DNA from: Acanthochlamys bracteata
Lineage: Eukaryota; Streptophyta; Magnoliopsida; Pandanales; Velloziaceae
Assembly (NCBI GenBank): GCA_019914995.1
Contig: CM034134.1
Location: forward strand, 7,200,463 to 7,264,462
DNA length: 64,000 nt
Direction of reading: 5' to 3'
A program made the translations under genes and the position numbers. Shown piece after piece: positions 11,500-23,100 of this stretch. The notes below the pieces were generated by a model. The model was not told the DNA's origin. It searched no databases and saw only the letters and a list, made by a program, of their open reading frames with translations. Position 1 is the stretch's first letter; every line of letters begins with the position of its first letter.

Positions 11500-12535
11500 T
11501 CTGCTTAGTGCTGATTTTTAAATATCTCAAAATTCTGTTCACACTTCTATAAGATCAACATTTAGAAAAAATATAAACTGCCTAATAGCACTTACAATAT
11601 ATGCTATATTAGGGTGAGTATGTAATAAGTAAATCAACATGTCAAATAATCGTTGATATTTTTTCTTAGTTGATGGCACTTGTTCAAGATGTTCTGCTAA
11701 GTTATGATTCTCAATGATTGATGTATCAGCTAGCTTACAATTCGACATTCCTATCTTATTTAGATCTTACTATTTCAATGCACAAGAAATATTTCGACTC
11801 TCCAAATTCTTTCATTTCGAATTCAGAGTCAAGATACATCTTTAATCTCTGAATTTCTTCATGATCATTACCTTAACAATTATATTATCAACAGATATTA
11901 TAAATCATCTATCTTTCATTTTGGTTTTTCAAAAATAGTGTATAATCAGTATTATTCTGTTAGTAACCATATCTGATCAAGGCTTAACTAAATCTATCAA
12001 ACCGTACTTTTAGAGATTGCTTTAGCTCATATAAAGTTGTTTTCAGCTTATAGTCATAGTCAGTTCTTTCCTATACACTATAACAAGGTGGAAGTTATAT
12101 ACTTCTTCTCCTAATTCACCATAAAGAAATGCCTTTTTTATATCAAACTGCTGTAAATGCTAATCAAAATTTGCTGTTAGATATAGTAATACTCTTATAG
12201 TATTAATTTTTGCAACTAGTGCAGAACTCTCGTGATAATCCACTTCATAGATTTGTGAGTATCCTTTGACTACTAATCTTATCTTATGCCTCTCGATTGT
12301 TCCGTCTAGTTTATGTTTGATGGTGTATACCCACCTACAGCCAATTATTGTCTTTCTTCTAGTAGTGGTACTATTTTCTCAGTCAAATTCTTCTGAATAG
12401 CATCCATCTCTTCATTCATAGTCTTAGTCCATTTAGAATCGGATAAGACTTTTTTAGTGCTATAAAGAAGAGTCACAGCTGCTACTTGATTAATTGAAGT
12501 AACATATGATGGGGACAACCTGTGAGAAGACACTG
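11500..12535 (-). pseudogene. Copia reverse transcriptase, degenerate
   Basis: The piece at 12345-12533 has SDSKWTKTMNEEMDAIQKN, the start of the Copia RT domain. The piece at 11539-11748 has YQRLFDMLIYLLHTHPNIAY, the motif that follows the catalytic region. The sequence between them is shifted through several frames and I cannot read an intact YVDD. It is therefore dead as an enzyme. Confidence 0.8.
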
Positions 12536-13028
12536 ATTAACAATAGGATATATTAAAACTTTTTCTTCTGGTGAATATCTCTTAGGAGCTTTTTTATGAT
12601 TTTTCTATATAGCAACTGATAGCTTCTATTACAAATGTTAGATTTATGCACAATAATATCCGAGTATTAGTGTTTATCTTAGAGATATTCTCAAATATTT
12701 TAATGGGTTTCTTCTACAACTTCAGGTCTTTCTACCTTTATTTTTTTTAGTTCAAGTTCAGTAGTTCTAATCTACTTTAGACATGAGTCATGACTTATAT
12801 TGTCTCTAACATTTTTCAATATGTGTGCTGAGTTCATGGTAAGCCAATTCTAAATGTGATGCCGATCTTACAAAATACATTTCTGACTCTAAAAATGTCA
12901 CATCCATAGTCACAAAAGTACAGCACATCAGAGAATAATAGCAACAATAATTTTTCTATTGAGGTCCATAAAATACGCACATCAAAGCACATGGATCCAA
13001 TTTATCCTCTAAGTCTTCTACAAATGTA

Positions 13029-14030
13029 TTAATGCAACAGATCTAAAATTTCAAGATGAAAATAAGAGGACAGAAGGTATAGTAACAAATATAGATAAAA
13101 ACTCAAGTAGTATAAAAAAATCAGCATTCTAGATGGCATGCGGTTAATCAAATAAACTGTAGATTGAACTGCGTCTACCCAATAGTGCTTTGAAAGATGG
13201 GCTCCAAATAATAAAGTGTGGGCGATCTCTAAAATAAATCGATTTTTTTTTCTTTCAACCACTCCATTTATTGTGAGGTGTGTGGATAAGAAATTTCATA
13301 AATAATATCATGCTGATGCAGATAAAAGCTCAAAAAGTCATTAATATATCCCTATATGGTATGCGGTTAATCAAATAAACTGCAGATTGAACTTCGTCTA
13401 TCTAATAGTACTTTGGAAGATGAGCTCCAAACAATAAAGTGCAGGCGGTCTCTAAAATATGTCGACTTTTTGTTTCAGCCACTCCATTTATTGTGGTGTG
13501 TGTGGATAAGAAGTTTTATAAATAATATGTCGATTGTGGTGTGTGTGGACAAGAAGTTTCATAAATAAGTTAGTCAAATGAACTGTAGATTGAATTGCGT
13601 CTATCCAATAGTGCTTTGGAAGATGAGCCCCAAACAATAAAATGCAGGCGGTCTTTGAAAAATGTCGACTTTTTTTTTAATTTCGACCACTCCATTTATT
13701 ATGGTGTGTGTGGACAATAAGTTTTATAAATAATACCATACTGAAGTAAATAAGAGCTCAAAAAGCTATTAATATATCCCTATCCTCTCCAACTTCCCTC
13801 TCCCCCCAAAGAGTGAAAAATTCGAATATAAAAGAAAAATTGAATCTGCACTATTTTATAAAAACGCACAAATATATCTACTACATTATTCTTATTCTTC
13901 AAAATATATAACCATATCATGTTTGTGCAATCGTCAACAAATATGATAAATCACTTAATGCTAGTAACAGTCATAATCGAAGAGAGTCCCCAAACATCTG
14001 AATGTATTAATTCAAATAGAGTTATCTTTT
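13029..14030 (-). pseudogene. Copia integrase, degenerate, with an internal triplication
   Basis: The integrase N-terminal part reads ...LIHSDVWG... near 14000. The VERKKNR / AHTLLFGAHLSKHYWVDAV / YLINRMPSR block lies at 13110-13262. Between them the latter block is repeated twice more (see the repeat entry). The first catalytic Asp (HSD) is visible. The reading frame is broken many times. Confidence 0.8.
13133..13783 (-). repeat. Three diverged tandem copies of an integrase segment
   Basis: The word AACTGTAGATTGAA (or a variant) occurs at 13155, 13378 and 13581, giving offsets of 223 and 203 bp. Each copy continues through CTCCAAA.AATAAA, ATGTCGAC-like sequence, CCACTCCATTTATT and GTGTGTGGA. 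The middle copy ends with an extra partial repeat. Copies A and C extend to AATATATCCCTAT. Confidence 0.85.
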
Positions 14031-14039
14031 TATTCATAA

Positions 14040-14720
14040 CAAAAAAATAAGTCACTCGGTGATTCTTAGCAAGAATGCAAACTACACACTGAAACTCAGA
14101 CTCTTTAAGGTCAGAAAATATATAGTAATAAATGACGTAATAAGCAAAAGAAATATGACCTAATCGTTGATGCCAAAACTAAAATTTATTTTTATCAATA
14201 TAAGATCCACGAACGATATGAACTCTTTCGGAAATGATATCATCCAAATAATATGGCATCATCTCTTAATACGCCCAATAGTCTAATGTGTTTGAATAAT
14301 CTGAAGTAAATAAAAATGTATGTATAATAGAACAATGCAATCTGATTGTTTAGTTATTTGTCCAATAGCCAATAAGTTATTTGATAAAAAAGAGACAAGC
14401 ACACAATCCTATAAAGACAAAGATGATATCAATATCATTGTCCCAGCATCTGTCACTGAATAAATATCTCTATTTGCATATGTCACATTATGTCTAATTG
14501 GAACAATTGTTGCATGAAAACTTTTGGGTCATGTCATATGATCCGTGGCTCTATAGTTACTTGGAATTGAAGAATATGAAAAGAATTTGAACCAACCTGA
14601 GCTTCTCTAAGAAATTTCTCTTTTTTCTCAGTTCCTCCCGCCAATCTGAATATCTAATCAAAATGAACCATCAACCTCTATTATGGCCAAACTTATCATA
14701 ATAAGTACATTCCTCCTTCC
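14040..14720 (-). pseudogene. Copia gag-pre-integrase, protease and gag zinc-knuckle remnants
   Basis: On the minus strand, near 14190, the frame reads FWHQRLGHISFA, the GAG-pre-integrase motif. Near 14540 it reads RATDHMT, a protease remnant that has lost the catalytic DSG. Near 14690 it reads ...CTYYDKFGHN..., a zinc knuckle with its second Cys changed to Tyr. The order fits Copia. Confidence 0.65.
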
Positions 14721-15371
14721 TTCTTTTTTTATTTAAATAATCGGGTTTAGCTGGTCAGTCGGGCCGAACCTGGTTTGGTTCTATTCAAGTCGGGTCTTGT
14801 TTGGCTTATCTTAGGTCTGGCCGAGTCTGGTTCGGTTCGAGCGAAACTGTCCGATCGAGCATATTTTGATCGGTTGTAGTAAAACGAGCAGCAGCAGCAG
14901 CGAGCAAAGGCTAATAGCAGCAGCAACATCAACAAGCAATCGAAAAGTAGCATCAACACCAATCAATTGGTGAGAGCGTGAGCTACGACGAGAACCCCGA
15001 TTGGTGGTGAGGGCACGAGCGGGATGACGACTGCAGTAATGCAGCAATCTAGAGCGTCTAGGATTGTGGCCGGCGATGGGTGAAGCGGCGATGATAGCAT
15101 AACAATAGATCACAACGATGACGGTGACTTGATTTCAATGATGAGAACGATAGTAGATCACAGCAGTAGTGGTCGAAGTGTGTAGCTGTGGCGGCGGTGA
15201 TAACTTAATTTTGTTTTAAAAAATAGATTTAATTTGGTTAAATCGTCGGATTTGCTTAAATTGATATGCTGGGAGTTTTTAATCGTTCACGATAGCAACG
15301 GGATGATCTAGTTGAAATTTTACTGTCGCAATCGTTATCCTAAACGAAGACAACGAATAAATTTAGATTTT
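14721..15371 (-). other. Copia 5' leader region
   Basis: The DNA between the primer site and the gag remnant is rich in GCAGCAGCA/GCTGCTGCT-type words and GGTTCGG repeats. Open minus-strand frames at 14747-14962 and 14811-15113 overlap in different registers and show no domain. I read this as untranslated leader. Confidence 0.45.
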
Positions 15372-15383
15372 GCTTTGTTACCA
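15372..15383 (-). other. Primer binding site of the Copia element
   Basis: On the minus strand, directly inside the 5' LTR, the sequence is TGGTAACAAAGC. It differs at two positions from TGGTATCAGAGC, the complement of the 3' end of initiator tRNA-Met. Confidence 0.75.
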
Positions 15384-15560
15384 TAATGAAAAATTATTTC
15401 AATTTTTATTCAAATTAATTCTATATACTTATAAATGTATACATATATACTCCTTATAATACTAAATAAGAAGAGTGTTAAATAAATAAAAATATCTAAG
15501 ATATATCATATAATTATATGGAAACATGTCTAAGATAATTACGATTGACTCAAGCCAACA
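15384..15560 (-). repeat. 5' LTR of the minus-strand Copia element
   Basis: 177 bp, the partner of 10808-10990. Its TG end is intact at 15560 (minus strand TGTTGGC...). The other end has mutated from CA. Confidence 0.82.
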
Positions 15561-15565
15561 GTTCA

Positions 15566-16190
15566 ATCTGGTTTAATCTTAGGATATCTTGATTTTTATT
15601 TAGTGAATGCCAAATTTTTTCTCTAGGTAATATTTAATATTTGTTTAGTCAACACATTTAGGAAACTCTAAAATTGAACGAGATATTCATCTAGAGGTTA
15701 ATTTATTAAATGACCATTTAACCGTATAAATAATCTTTTTTATCAGATTTTTAAAATTAAAATTTTCTAACTTGTATTGTAACTTTTTAACCTAAATGCC
15801 CTTGCTATTTCTTTAAAAATAGGTATTTGTTTGTACTACCATCTCCATCGAAACAAAATTGAAAAACATCACGCTCCGTGCTCAAACTACTAGTTCAACT
15901 CTAGTACTCACGACCTTGAAATTCTGTGCTCCATGAATGCAGCAGGCTTAGCTTGAGGGAATCATCATCACATCAGTTGTTGGTATGCGTCATCAACATT
16001 TTTCTTCTCAACCTTATCTAGTCCCCAAATGTGCTTCTGTATCACTCCCTTCTTGTTCTTATCTTTAGGGAGAGATTCAACCAATCGGAGTCTAGTGATT
16101 CTATTAAACTCGATGGACCCCCTCTCTTATTCTGGAAGAAAGTCTGCCATGGGTTCCTCCAACTTCCTCTTGTATCAGGATCATGTATGT
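15566..16190. other. Intergenic stretch, nothing recognised
   Basis: Mixed AT-rich DNA. A short frame (16029-16229) contains no motif. Confidence 0.45.
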
Positions 16191-16193
16191 AAT

Positions 16194-16724
16194 CGTGACG
16201 AACTTAAAATTTTTCTGAAAACTAATTGATAATGAAAAAAGTGGGTTCAAAATTTTATAAATATTATTTTAAGATCATTGATAAATAATATGAGAGTAAA
16301 CTTATCCTTAACACCTGCTCTTCAGCAGAGCGTTTTTTTATATTTTTAAATTAAGCTAATACGGACTATGTGTCCTGTAATGAATTGGATGAAGCGAGTG
16401 ATCTGTCCTGAAATAAATGGACTATTTGCTCTACAATATAGCGAGCAATTGTTCTTTAGATGAAACGGACTATTTGTCTTGAAATGAAGTGGGTTAATTT
16501 TATCCTAAAATAAAACGGACTATAAAAATTCTAAATAAATATAGATAATAAAATTAAATTTAGCCCACATCTTAAACCGATCTGGTCCAACCTGCTCTAA
16601 TATTATGTGACGAATTTAAAATTCTTCTCAAAATTAATTAATAATGAGAATAGTGAGCCCAAAATTTTATAAATATTATTTCAAGATCATTAATAAGCAA
16701 TATAGAACTAAACCTATTTTTAAC
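16194..16724 (+). repeat. Dispersed repeat with terminal direct duplication
   Basis: The segments 16194-16312 and 16608-16724 are diverged direct repeats (GTGACGAA.TTAAAATT.TTCT then AAAATTTTATAAATATTATTT). They flank a unit that contains several TGGACTATTTG-like words. A related copy flanks the Copia element at 48890-49072 and 58353-58450. The layout resembles a small LTR-type (TRIM-like) element, but I see no primer site. Confidence 0.5.
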
Positions 16725-17900
16725 AGTGATTATGGACGGTGTAGCCGGAAGCTCTTTGGGCAAACAAAAGATAAGGTCGCCAAAGCAGGAGGACCTCCAC
16801 GAACCCTTCCTTGACTGATTTGTTCTGACCTTTCTCCGGATAATATCACAAGCATCTTTCAACTTACGACGGAGGATCACCCTGACATTTTATGGCACTT
16901 TTGTTTTCCTTGTCATCGTTCATTCTTGCAAGCGCAAACATATAGTACAAATATTTTCAACATAAATAAGAAATTTAGTTCGCAAATTCATGCTTACATA
17001 CTCCCCATAAATCTAAATATCATACGTACCGAGGAACAAAGCTCTTCAGGTTCGAAGAGATTCAAAGAAGGAATTATTCGTCTTAAAATTCGAAAAGGTT
17101 TAAAGAAGAAAACTATTTGAGATACTGTTGAATTACAGTGTTCAAAGAAGAAAACTATTCGAATAAGGTACCACTATTCAACTTATGCTCGAATATGGTC
17201 TGGGTTTGAAGAAGGAATTATTCGAGTTTCGAAGAGGTTCTAAGGGGCAAACTATTCGATCGTTAGTCAAACAGATCTCGATTAAAGAGACCCTGTCTTC
17301 TTCGTTCGAGGGCCCAGACGGAGATGATGAAATGCAACAGACGAAAGAACAAACGTACATAAGAACTTAACACCATTGTACATAGTACGTACCTGCTGAA
17401 GTCATTGTATATATGTTTTTATCGGTGATAGATGAAGGGTGTTGTTTGGTGATCGTTGATCGGTCTTGTTGTTTGGTGGGTAAAAGATTTGTTGTTCCGG
17501 CACGAGAGCATAGAAACTTTGGATTTCACTAGATGGTCGAAGGAAATTATGACAGACAATAATATAGTTTCCATAAATATTGGTTCAGCCGGTCTTTGAG
17601 CTCAGGTAAAAGTGCTGTTTTTTCAATTTTGATTACATAGGAATTGAAGTAAACCTATTTAAAACAAAAAATGAAAAAAAAATTAAGATATTTGGATAAA
17701 AAATTCCTATGCAAGTCAAAAAACTTATATTAGAAGTCGGATTAAAAAAGAATTTTGTACAATCAGAGTCATTTAATTAAAAAATCTTCCCAGGTCTTAG
17801 AGTTATAGTTTCTGTGAATCTAACTTGGATAATAATTTCAGGTGCATTCATTTATTACAGGTCCTCTCATGCAATTTTTATGTAGTTAGTTTTAGAAGAA
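16725..17900. other. Intergenic DNA with short internal repeats
   Basis: Between 17040 and 17250 the words GAAGAAAACTATT and GAAGGAATTATTCG recur several times in a GAAGAG/TTCAAAG context, giving accidental open frames on both strands (17178-17370). A minus-strand frame at 16638-16880 begins with basic residues but has no known motif. Confidence 0.35.
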
Positions 17901-17917
17901 TTCATTCTTCGTTTTCA

Positions 17918-17941
17918 GAGAGAGAGAGAGAGAGAGAGAGG
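17918..17941 (+). repeat. GA microsatellite
   Basis: A run of about twelve AG units lies just upstream of the ATG at 17951, probably in the 5' leader of that gene. GA tracts are common in plant leaders. Confidence 0.8.
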
Positions 17942-17950
17942 AAAGTTTTA

Positions 17951-20176
17951 ATGAAGCTAGAGAGAGTTCAGCGAGCGCTGTCAACATTAGAAACTCAAGA
18001 AATCATCACTGGTCACCACGACTCTGATCGATTCCTCGCTGATCTTGCTCTATTCTTGGTAACAAAACAAACAATGTCCAATGTTTTCTTTACTTTCTTT
18101 CATATGATTTGTTATTTTGATATAATTAGTAGGTTATATAGATGTAATTGGAAATTTAGGAACAAAAGGATCAGTTTTTTATCATTTAGTTGTATCATTT
18201 ATGTAAATGTTAGATTCGTTTAGATAATGTTGAGTAGTCAGTAGCCAAAAAAAAAAAAAAAAGAAGATCAATTGTTTTTCTTTTTTTCTCTTTCATATGA
18301 TTGTTATGTTGATGCAACTAGTAGATTATGGTAGATTTAATTGATTATTTAGGAATAAAAGATCATTTTTTTATCATTTACTTGTTATTTGATGTAAATT
18401 TAGATTGGGGTAGATACTGTCTAGTTGTTAGTGGCCAAAAATGAAATAAAACAAAAAGATATTGTTCTGTTATAATTACTAGATTCTTGTAGATGTGATC
18501 CGTATCAAAGGGAAAATAATATATCAGTTTTTATATAATTATTATTTTGATATAATTATTAATTCGTTCTTATGTAGTTGGTATTCAATGAAAAAAAGAT
18601 CACTTGTCATGTTAAGTGTTATTTTGATGTAATTATTAGATTAGTGGATTTCTTATTTCAGTTGATGAAGTTAAACAGTTGTGTTGCTACTTTTGACTAT
18701 AACATAGAAGATTAAAAGTAGCAATGTTAAGTGAATTGAAGTGACTTTTAGTTAGTTTTTTGTAATGTAAATCATGCGACGTTTAAATGGTAATAACATG
18801 TTGTATGCTTACTCTTGATTCCACATAAAAAGAAGAAAACTAGCAACGTTGAGTGAAATGCTAATAGCATGTTATTGTTTTGTTGTCTGTATGAGATATT
18901 TAAATGGTTATAATTAGTTGTGTGCCCATTTAGTTTGATTCAACATATAAAAGACTAAAGGGTGGTATATTTGCAACTTGATTTTAGCTCCTTAATCATT
19001 TAATGTTACTGTTTTGTCGTATGTTGAAATTTTTAAATGTAAGAAGTATATTTTATATTTTGATATAACTAGGTTCTAGTAGGTTTAGTTTGTGAGTTGA
19101 ATTTTAATAACTTGTTGCTAGCTTTAAAGTTATGGTAGGAATCAGAATTTTGAATATAGTGTGATGGCTACTCCTTATTTGTAATGCAGTCGTAACCCTG
19201 CAGTGCACTTGATCTAGAGCAGAAGTGTGTGTTAATTTCTCAAAACTTAGCAAATGTGGATAAGTTTATAAGAAAGTTATTTCGTGCATTTCCTATGATT
19301 TAATTTTGTGGTTAGGTTTTGTTTTTTCTTTGGTTTTATGTATTACTTAGCAGATTTCTTCTGTGAACTTTGAAGATGCAAAGCATCTTGAAATCGGGGA
19401 AGGTATGTGAAAGTTGGAGATGGTTACTTTTTCCGCAATTTTTAGATAGCCTTCAAAGTGGAATTGAACTTCTGGAATAGTTGAAATATGTCTAGATGGA
19501 AAGTGAAGGTTCACGTTTGTACTGTCATGTGTATTTCTATTTCAGCACTGGAGAACAACATAAGTTGCTATTTATTAGTATAAGACGTTCGATAATTGGG
19601 TGATAGTTTCTACAGTTGTAAGTTGGTTTATTTCAGATAGAGAAATGACAATAGCACTTATGTATTTGAGATGCTAAAACAAATTATTGCAGTGGAAATA
19701 ATTGGTCGTCAGAAAGGGGAAATATTTAATCATCAGTAAGTTAGTGTGCTGAGCAAAGGATTCATATTTAAGCACACTAGCTGATCAAGGTAATAGATAG
19801 TGAGGCTGATGTATGCATAATATGTTAACAGAATAGTGATTTTCTCTGTTTGTTCAAACTCTTCTTTTATTTGATTTCAAGAATCTTAGCTTCATTTTAT
19901 GATTATCGTATTTCTTATCATCCAGTTGTTGTGACAGTAGAAAAACAACCTTGGCTTCCACAACTATTTTTGCTTCCTATTTCAAACAGTATGGTTTATT
20001 TTAATGCAGAAAATCAGCAGAGAAGTACTGGGATTTCATCAATTAAAAGTAACTTAGTCAAATATTCTGGGAGTTCATCAATTAAAAGTAACTTAGTCAA
20101 ATCTTCTGGCAAGGGAGATCCAAAGATTCATCCAAGATTGTTTGCTCACAATGCAAAGAGCAAATTCCGCTCTTGA
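17951..20176 (+). CDS. Small three-exon gene of unknown function (model 108 aa)
   Basis: Proposed exons are 17951-18058, 19351-19402 and 20010-20176. They have donors TTG/GTAACA and GAAG/GTATGT and acceptors ACTTAGCAG and AATGCAG. The three pieces join in one frame with no stop (327 nt, ending TGA at 20174). Frame agreement across both junctions is the main evidence. Exon 1 encodes MKLERVQRALSTLE... and ends ...DRFLADLALFL, helix-like and amphipathic. Exon 3 is basic and Ser/Lys-rich and contains a 13-residue tandem repeat of the type SSIKSNLVK. It ends ...KSKFRS. The second acceptor is a TAGCAG tandem, so one Gln may be included or skipped. There is no signal peptide or membrane segment. I do not recognise the family. 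Longer isoforms using exons beyond 20176 are possible. Confidence 0.5.
20030..20107 (+). repeat. 39-bp coding tandem duplication in exon 3
   Basis: Two near-identical 39-bp units (TCATCAATTAAAAGTAACTT is shared) start at 20030 and 20069. The period is a multiple of three, so the frame is kept. They differ at only a few positions. Confidence 0.9.
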
Positions 20177-23100
20177 GGATTTTGTTAGTTCATGCTCTTT
20201 CATTTAAGATTCTCAATTGCCTAGAACAGAGTTCCATATCTATCTGGCAACTATCTTCGGCTCTTCCTATCTGGAAGTAATGTTCGCATTATTAAGATAA
20301 CATGGAAATTGTTAAGGAACTATTGCCATTAAGGTCAAACTAAAACAGACCTCTTCATAGTTTTCTCCACTGTAATGAGTAAGAAGAAATTTTCTAGTTT
20401 TGTTTTAGATTTGGTGATGAATTGGCTCTAAGACTATAAGGTGGTGTCTATATGAGTTTTGTACAGCAACATCCAATATGTATCTGGCCTGACCATATGT
20501 ATTTTGCTGAGTAATTTTGGGTTTCTCTAATTGGGTCCTAGTATGCAAAACCTAGCATGTATTGAGCTCAAAGTCCAGAAGCATGGAAATTAATAGCAGA
20601 AAAAAGAGTATGGGACTGATTGAAATTTATTGACGTTTGAACAAGTGATTTTTTGAGTTTCAATATGATATGATATTAAAGCTTTACCTTTATATATTTA
20701 TCAATTGTTCTAAAAGGTTTTGAGAGGTTGATGAATCCAATGTGATAGAAATTGAGATGGATGGATGAAGCTTAGAAATTTTCATCTGATGTTAGCTACA
20801 TTTTGGTAAAGGAAAACAAAAGAGAACTAGGTCTTTTTCTAATTTGATTATGCGGAGGTAGACTGAGGATGATGTGGATTGCCAAAGGGTATTGTGATGA
20901 CAGTTGACAAGTTTGCAGGAATTGCGAAAGTGTGTGCATCAAACCCAACAAAAACCCAAGACAACAACCTTTTCTAATGCCAAGTAGCCTTGAGGAATAA
21001 TATCCAGTAAAATGGTTATGTAGGTCATTCATAAATGACAGTTAATACCTTGTGGTACCTTGAATCCGACTGAGCAATACTGTTTAATACTGTATTGTAC
21101 AACCAATAATGTAGCACATGAGGGGGATAAGAAACTGAAAAGTCTAGCTTGGAAATTGGAAAATCACTTGCCCAATCAAATCGGAGGGCAGTTTGGTTCT
21201 GATTTTGCTTATACTTGGAGATGATATGGTATTTGCATATAATATTACTGTTCCGGAATGGAAATCAGCACTCATACCCTTCATATTAAATGTGGTATGA
21301 TACATCAAAATCATTGTTCAAGGACTTGGAAAGCTGCATTTATCATATTATAGAGATCCAAATAAAACATCATTTGCAGATAGAAATTGTTTCATTGGGA
21401 TCTCTTGTCATATATAGCTGCAATGCAAAATAAAAAAGCCAGTATATGGCAATTGGGATTTGCCCCGCAGATGAGCTATAAAACAAATGCCATATCTATT
21501 TGATGAAGTTATGGATGATTTGCTAAGATCACTTTTCAAATCACATAGTTGAGGCAATGCAAGTACAGCAAATACAGTAATACTGTGTTTTCTGGTCTCA
21601 CAAGAGGAGCCTTTCTAAAGAGTGTAATGCACAGAAAGATGCATGCTTTCCTATGAGCAGGGCATAATATAATTTCTTTCTTTTCTTTTTCATATTAGAA
21701 GTTAATAGAATCCTTCTAAGTGTATGTGAGTTTGGTTATATACATGTCGAATATAAATGTCTTATCTATAACCAAATGACAGTGCAGGTCTTATTTTATG
21801 TTTCATGAAATGGATGCTAGCCCATAGTCAATTTTTAAATACATTCCCTTGCTATCGTTTACTGAGCTACATTATCGGCTATAGGAAATTGGTATAGAAA
21901 ATTTTAAACATTTCAAATACGTCTTTTTACTGTGTTCATTTTGTAACTAAGTTTCTCTAACGCAGCTCGACATTTTGGATGAACAACATCCGTTCATCTT
22001 CTGAGGTAATAAATTTTCTTATAGCTGATTGGTGTCAGTCAAACAAATGCTCCCTAAATTCAGTTTGAAATCTTTTATTTGCTTTGATCGATGTCCTAAA
22101 ACCATTTTGGACTTCCTAATCTGTGAGTTCTGTCTTATGCTCCCTCGACGTCGAGCTGTCCATTTAGTATAATATCAAGTATAGAGTTCAAAAAGATAAC
22201 GTGAAAAAGGTGGTAGTGAGAATCAAATGAATGCATACAGGAAAGAGGAGATTTCAGAATTAAATTAATTCCTTTTAAATTAAAAATTGAAGATAGAGCA
22301 AAAGATGAACGCTTGGGACAATCTGTGCCATTTAGAAACTCTTACTTGTTTTAAAAGCTTAGAGTAGTCTATCTTGAGTATCCAGTAATTTGAGTAACAT
22401 ATAATCATGTTAAGGTGTCAGGCCAAACAGCTATGCATCTAGGGTATGATATTCCCTGCCAAACTTCAATCCTCTTATCCACCATGTCGAGCATCACAGA
22501 CTTATGACATAGAGGTATGCAAATGATTGTATTTTTTCTTGTATCTTATAGTATGCCTATATGGACTACCTGCTGTAAGACATTGATCCATCCTATTGCA
22601 TCCCTCCTCAGTGGTACTTTTAAGTCAGGATTAGCTCCAAACTCAGAAATGTACAGAATATAGTCACTTGAGAGGAAACCCTACCATGCCTTCAAAGCAA
22701 AAGGAGTTATATTTCCTTTCCTTTTCTATCCTTAAAGATCTTAGAGCAATAAATGTTGTTGGTTAGTCCGCGTGTAGTCCAACAGTGTCACCTCAAAAGT
22801 ACTCCATTTTTATCATGAAACTTGATAGTTCTACTGCGTATGTCTAATGCTTATGTTCTAGGCTCGAATTTTATGTCTGTCTTAGTAGTTCTGTTGTCTC
22901 TGTTGTTCAAGGAAAGAAGGATAATGCAGGAGAAGAAAAGAAAGGAAAGCGTGCAGCGTTGCTGTAAATACTTGTGTAATCATGTATCTGTCCAGTCAAT
23001 GACTAATGCTACAGCAGCGTGTAGCAACTTCTTGAATGCACACTTTAAAGGATATCTTTAAGATTACGGTTTCTAAAACATACCCAAGCAGTCTCAAGTT

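Larger units (their letters stand above)
10803..15565 (-). mobile_element. Complete but decayed Ty1/Copia LTR retrotransposon with TSD
   Basis: The 4.75-kb element occupies 10808-15560 on the minus strand and is flanked by the 5-bp duplication GTTCA (10803-10807 and 15561-15565). Its roughly 180-bp LTRs are similar but clearly diverged. Reading the minus strand from the right, the order is 5' LTR, an initiator-Met-type primer site, a long leader, a gag zinc-knuckle remnant, protease, GAG-pre-integrase, integrase, reverse transcriptase, RNase H and 3' LTR. That order defines Copia. All coding parts are broken by stops and frameshifts. The protease motif that should read DSGATDHMT survives only as RATDHMT. 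Most of gag is missing, because only about 660 bp separate the primer site from the zinc knuckle. Confidence 0.88.

Noticed and set aside
14747..15113. Minus-strand frames as gag
   Set aside because: They overlap in different registers and lack gag motifs; the position suits the untranslated leader.
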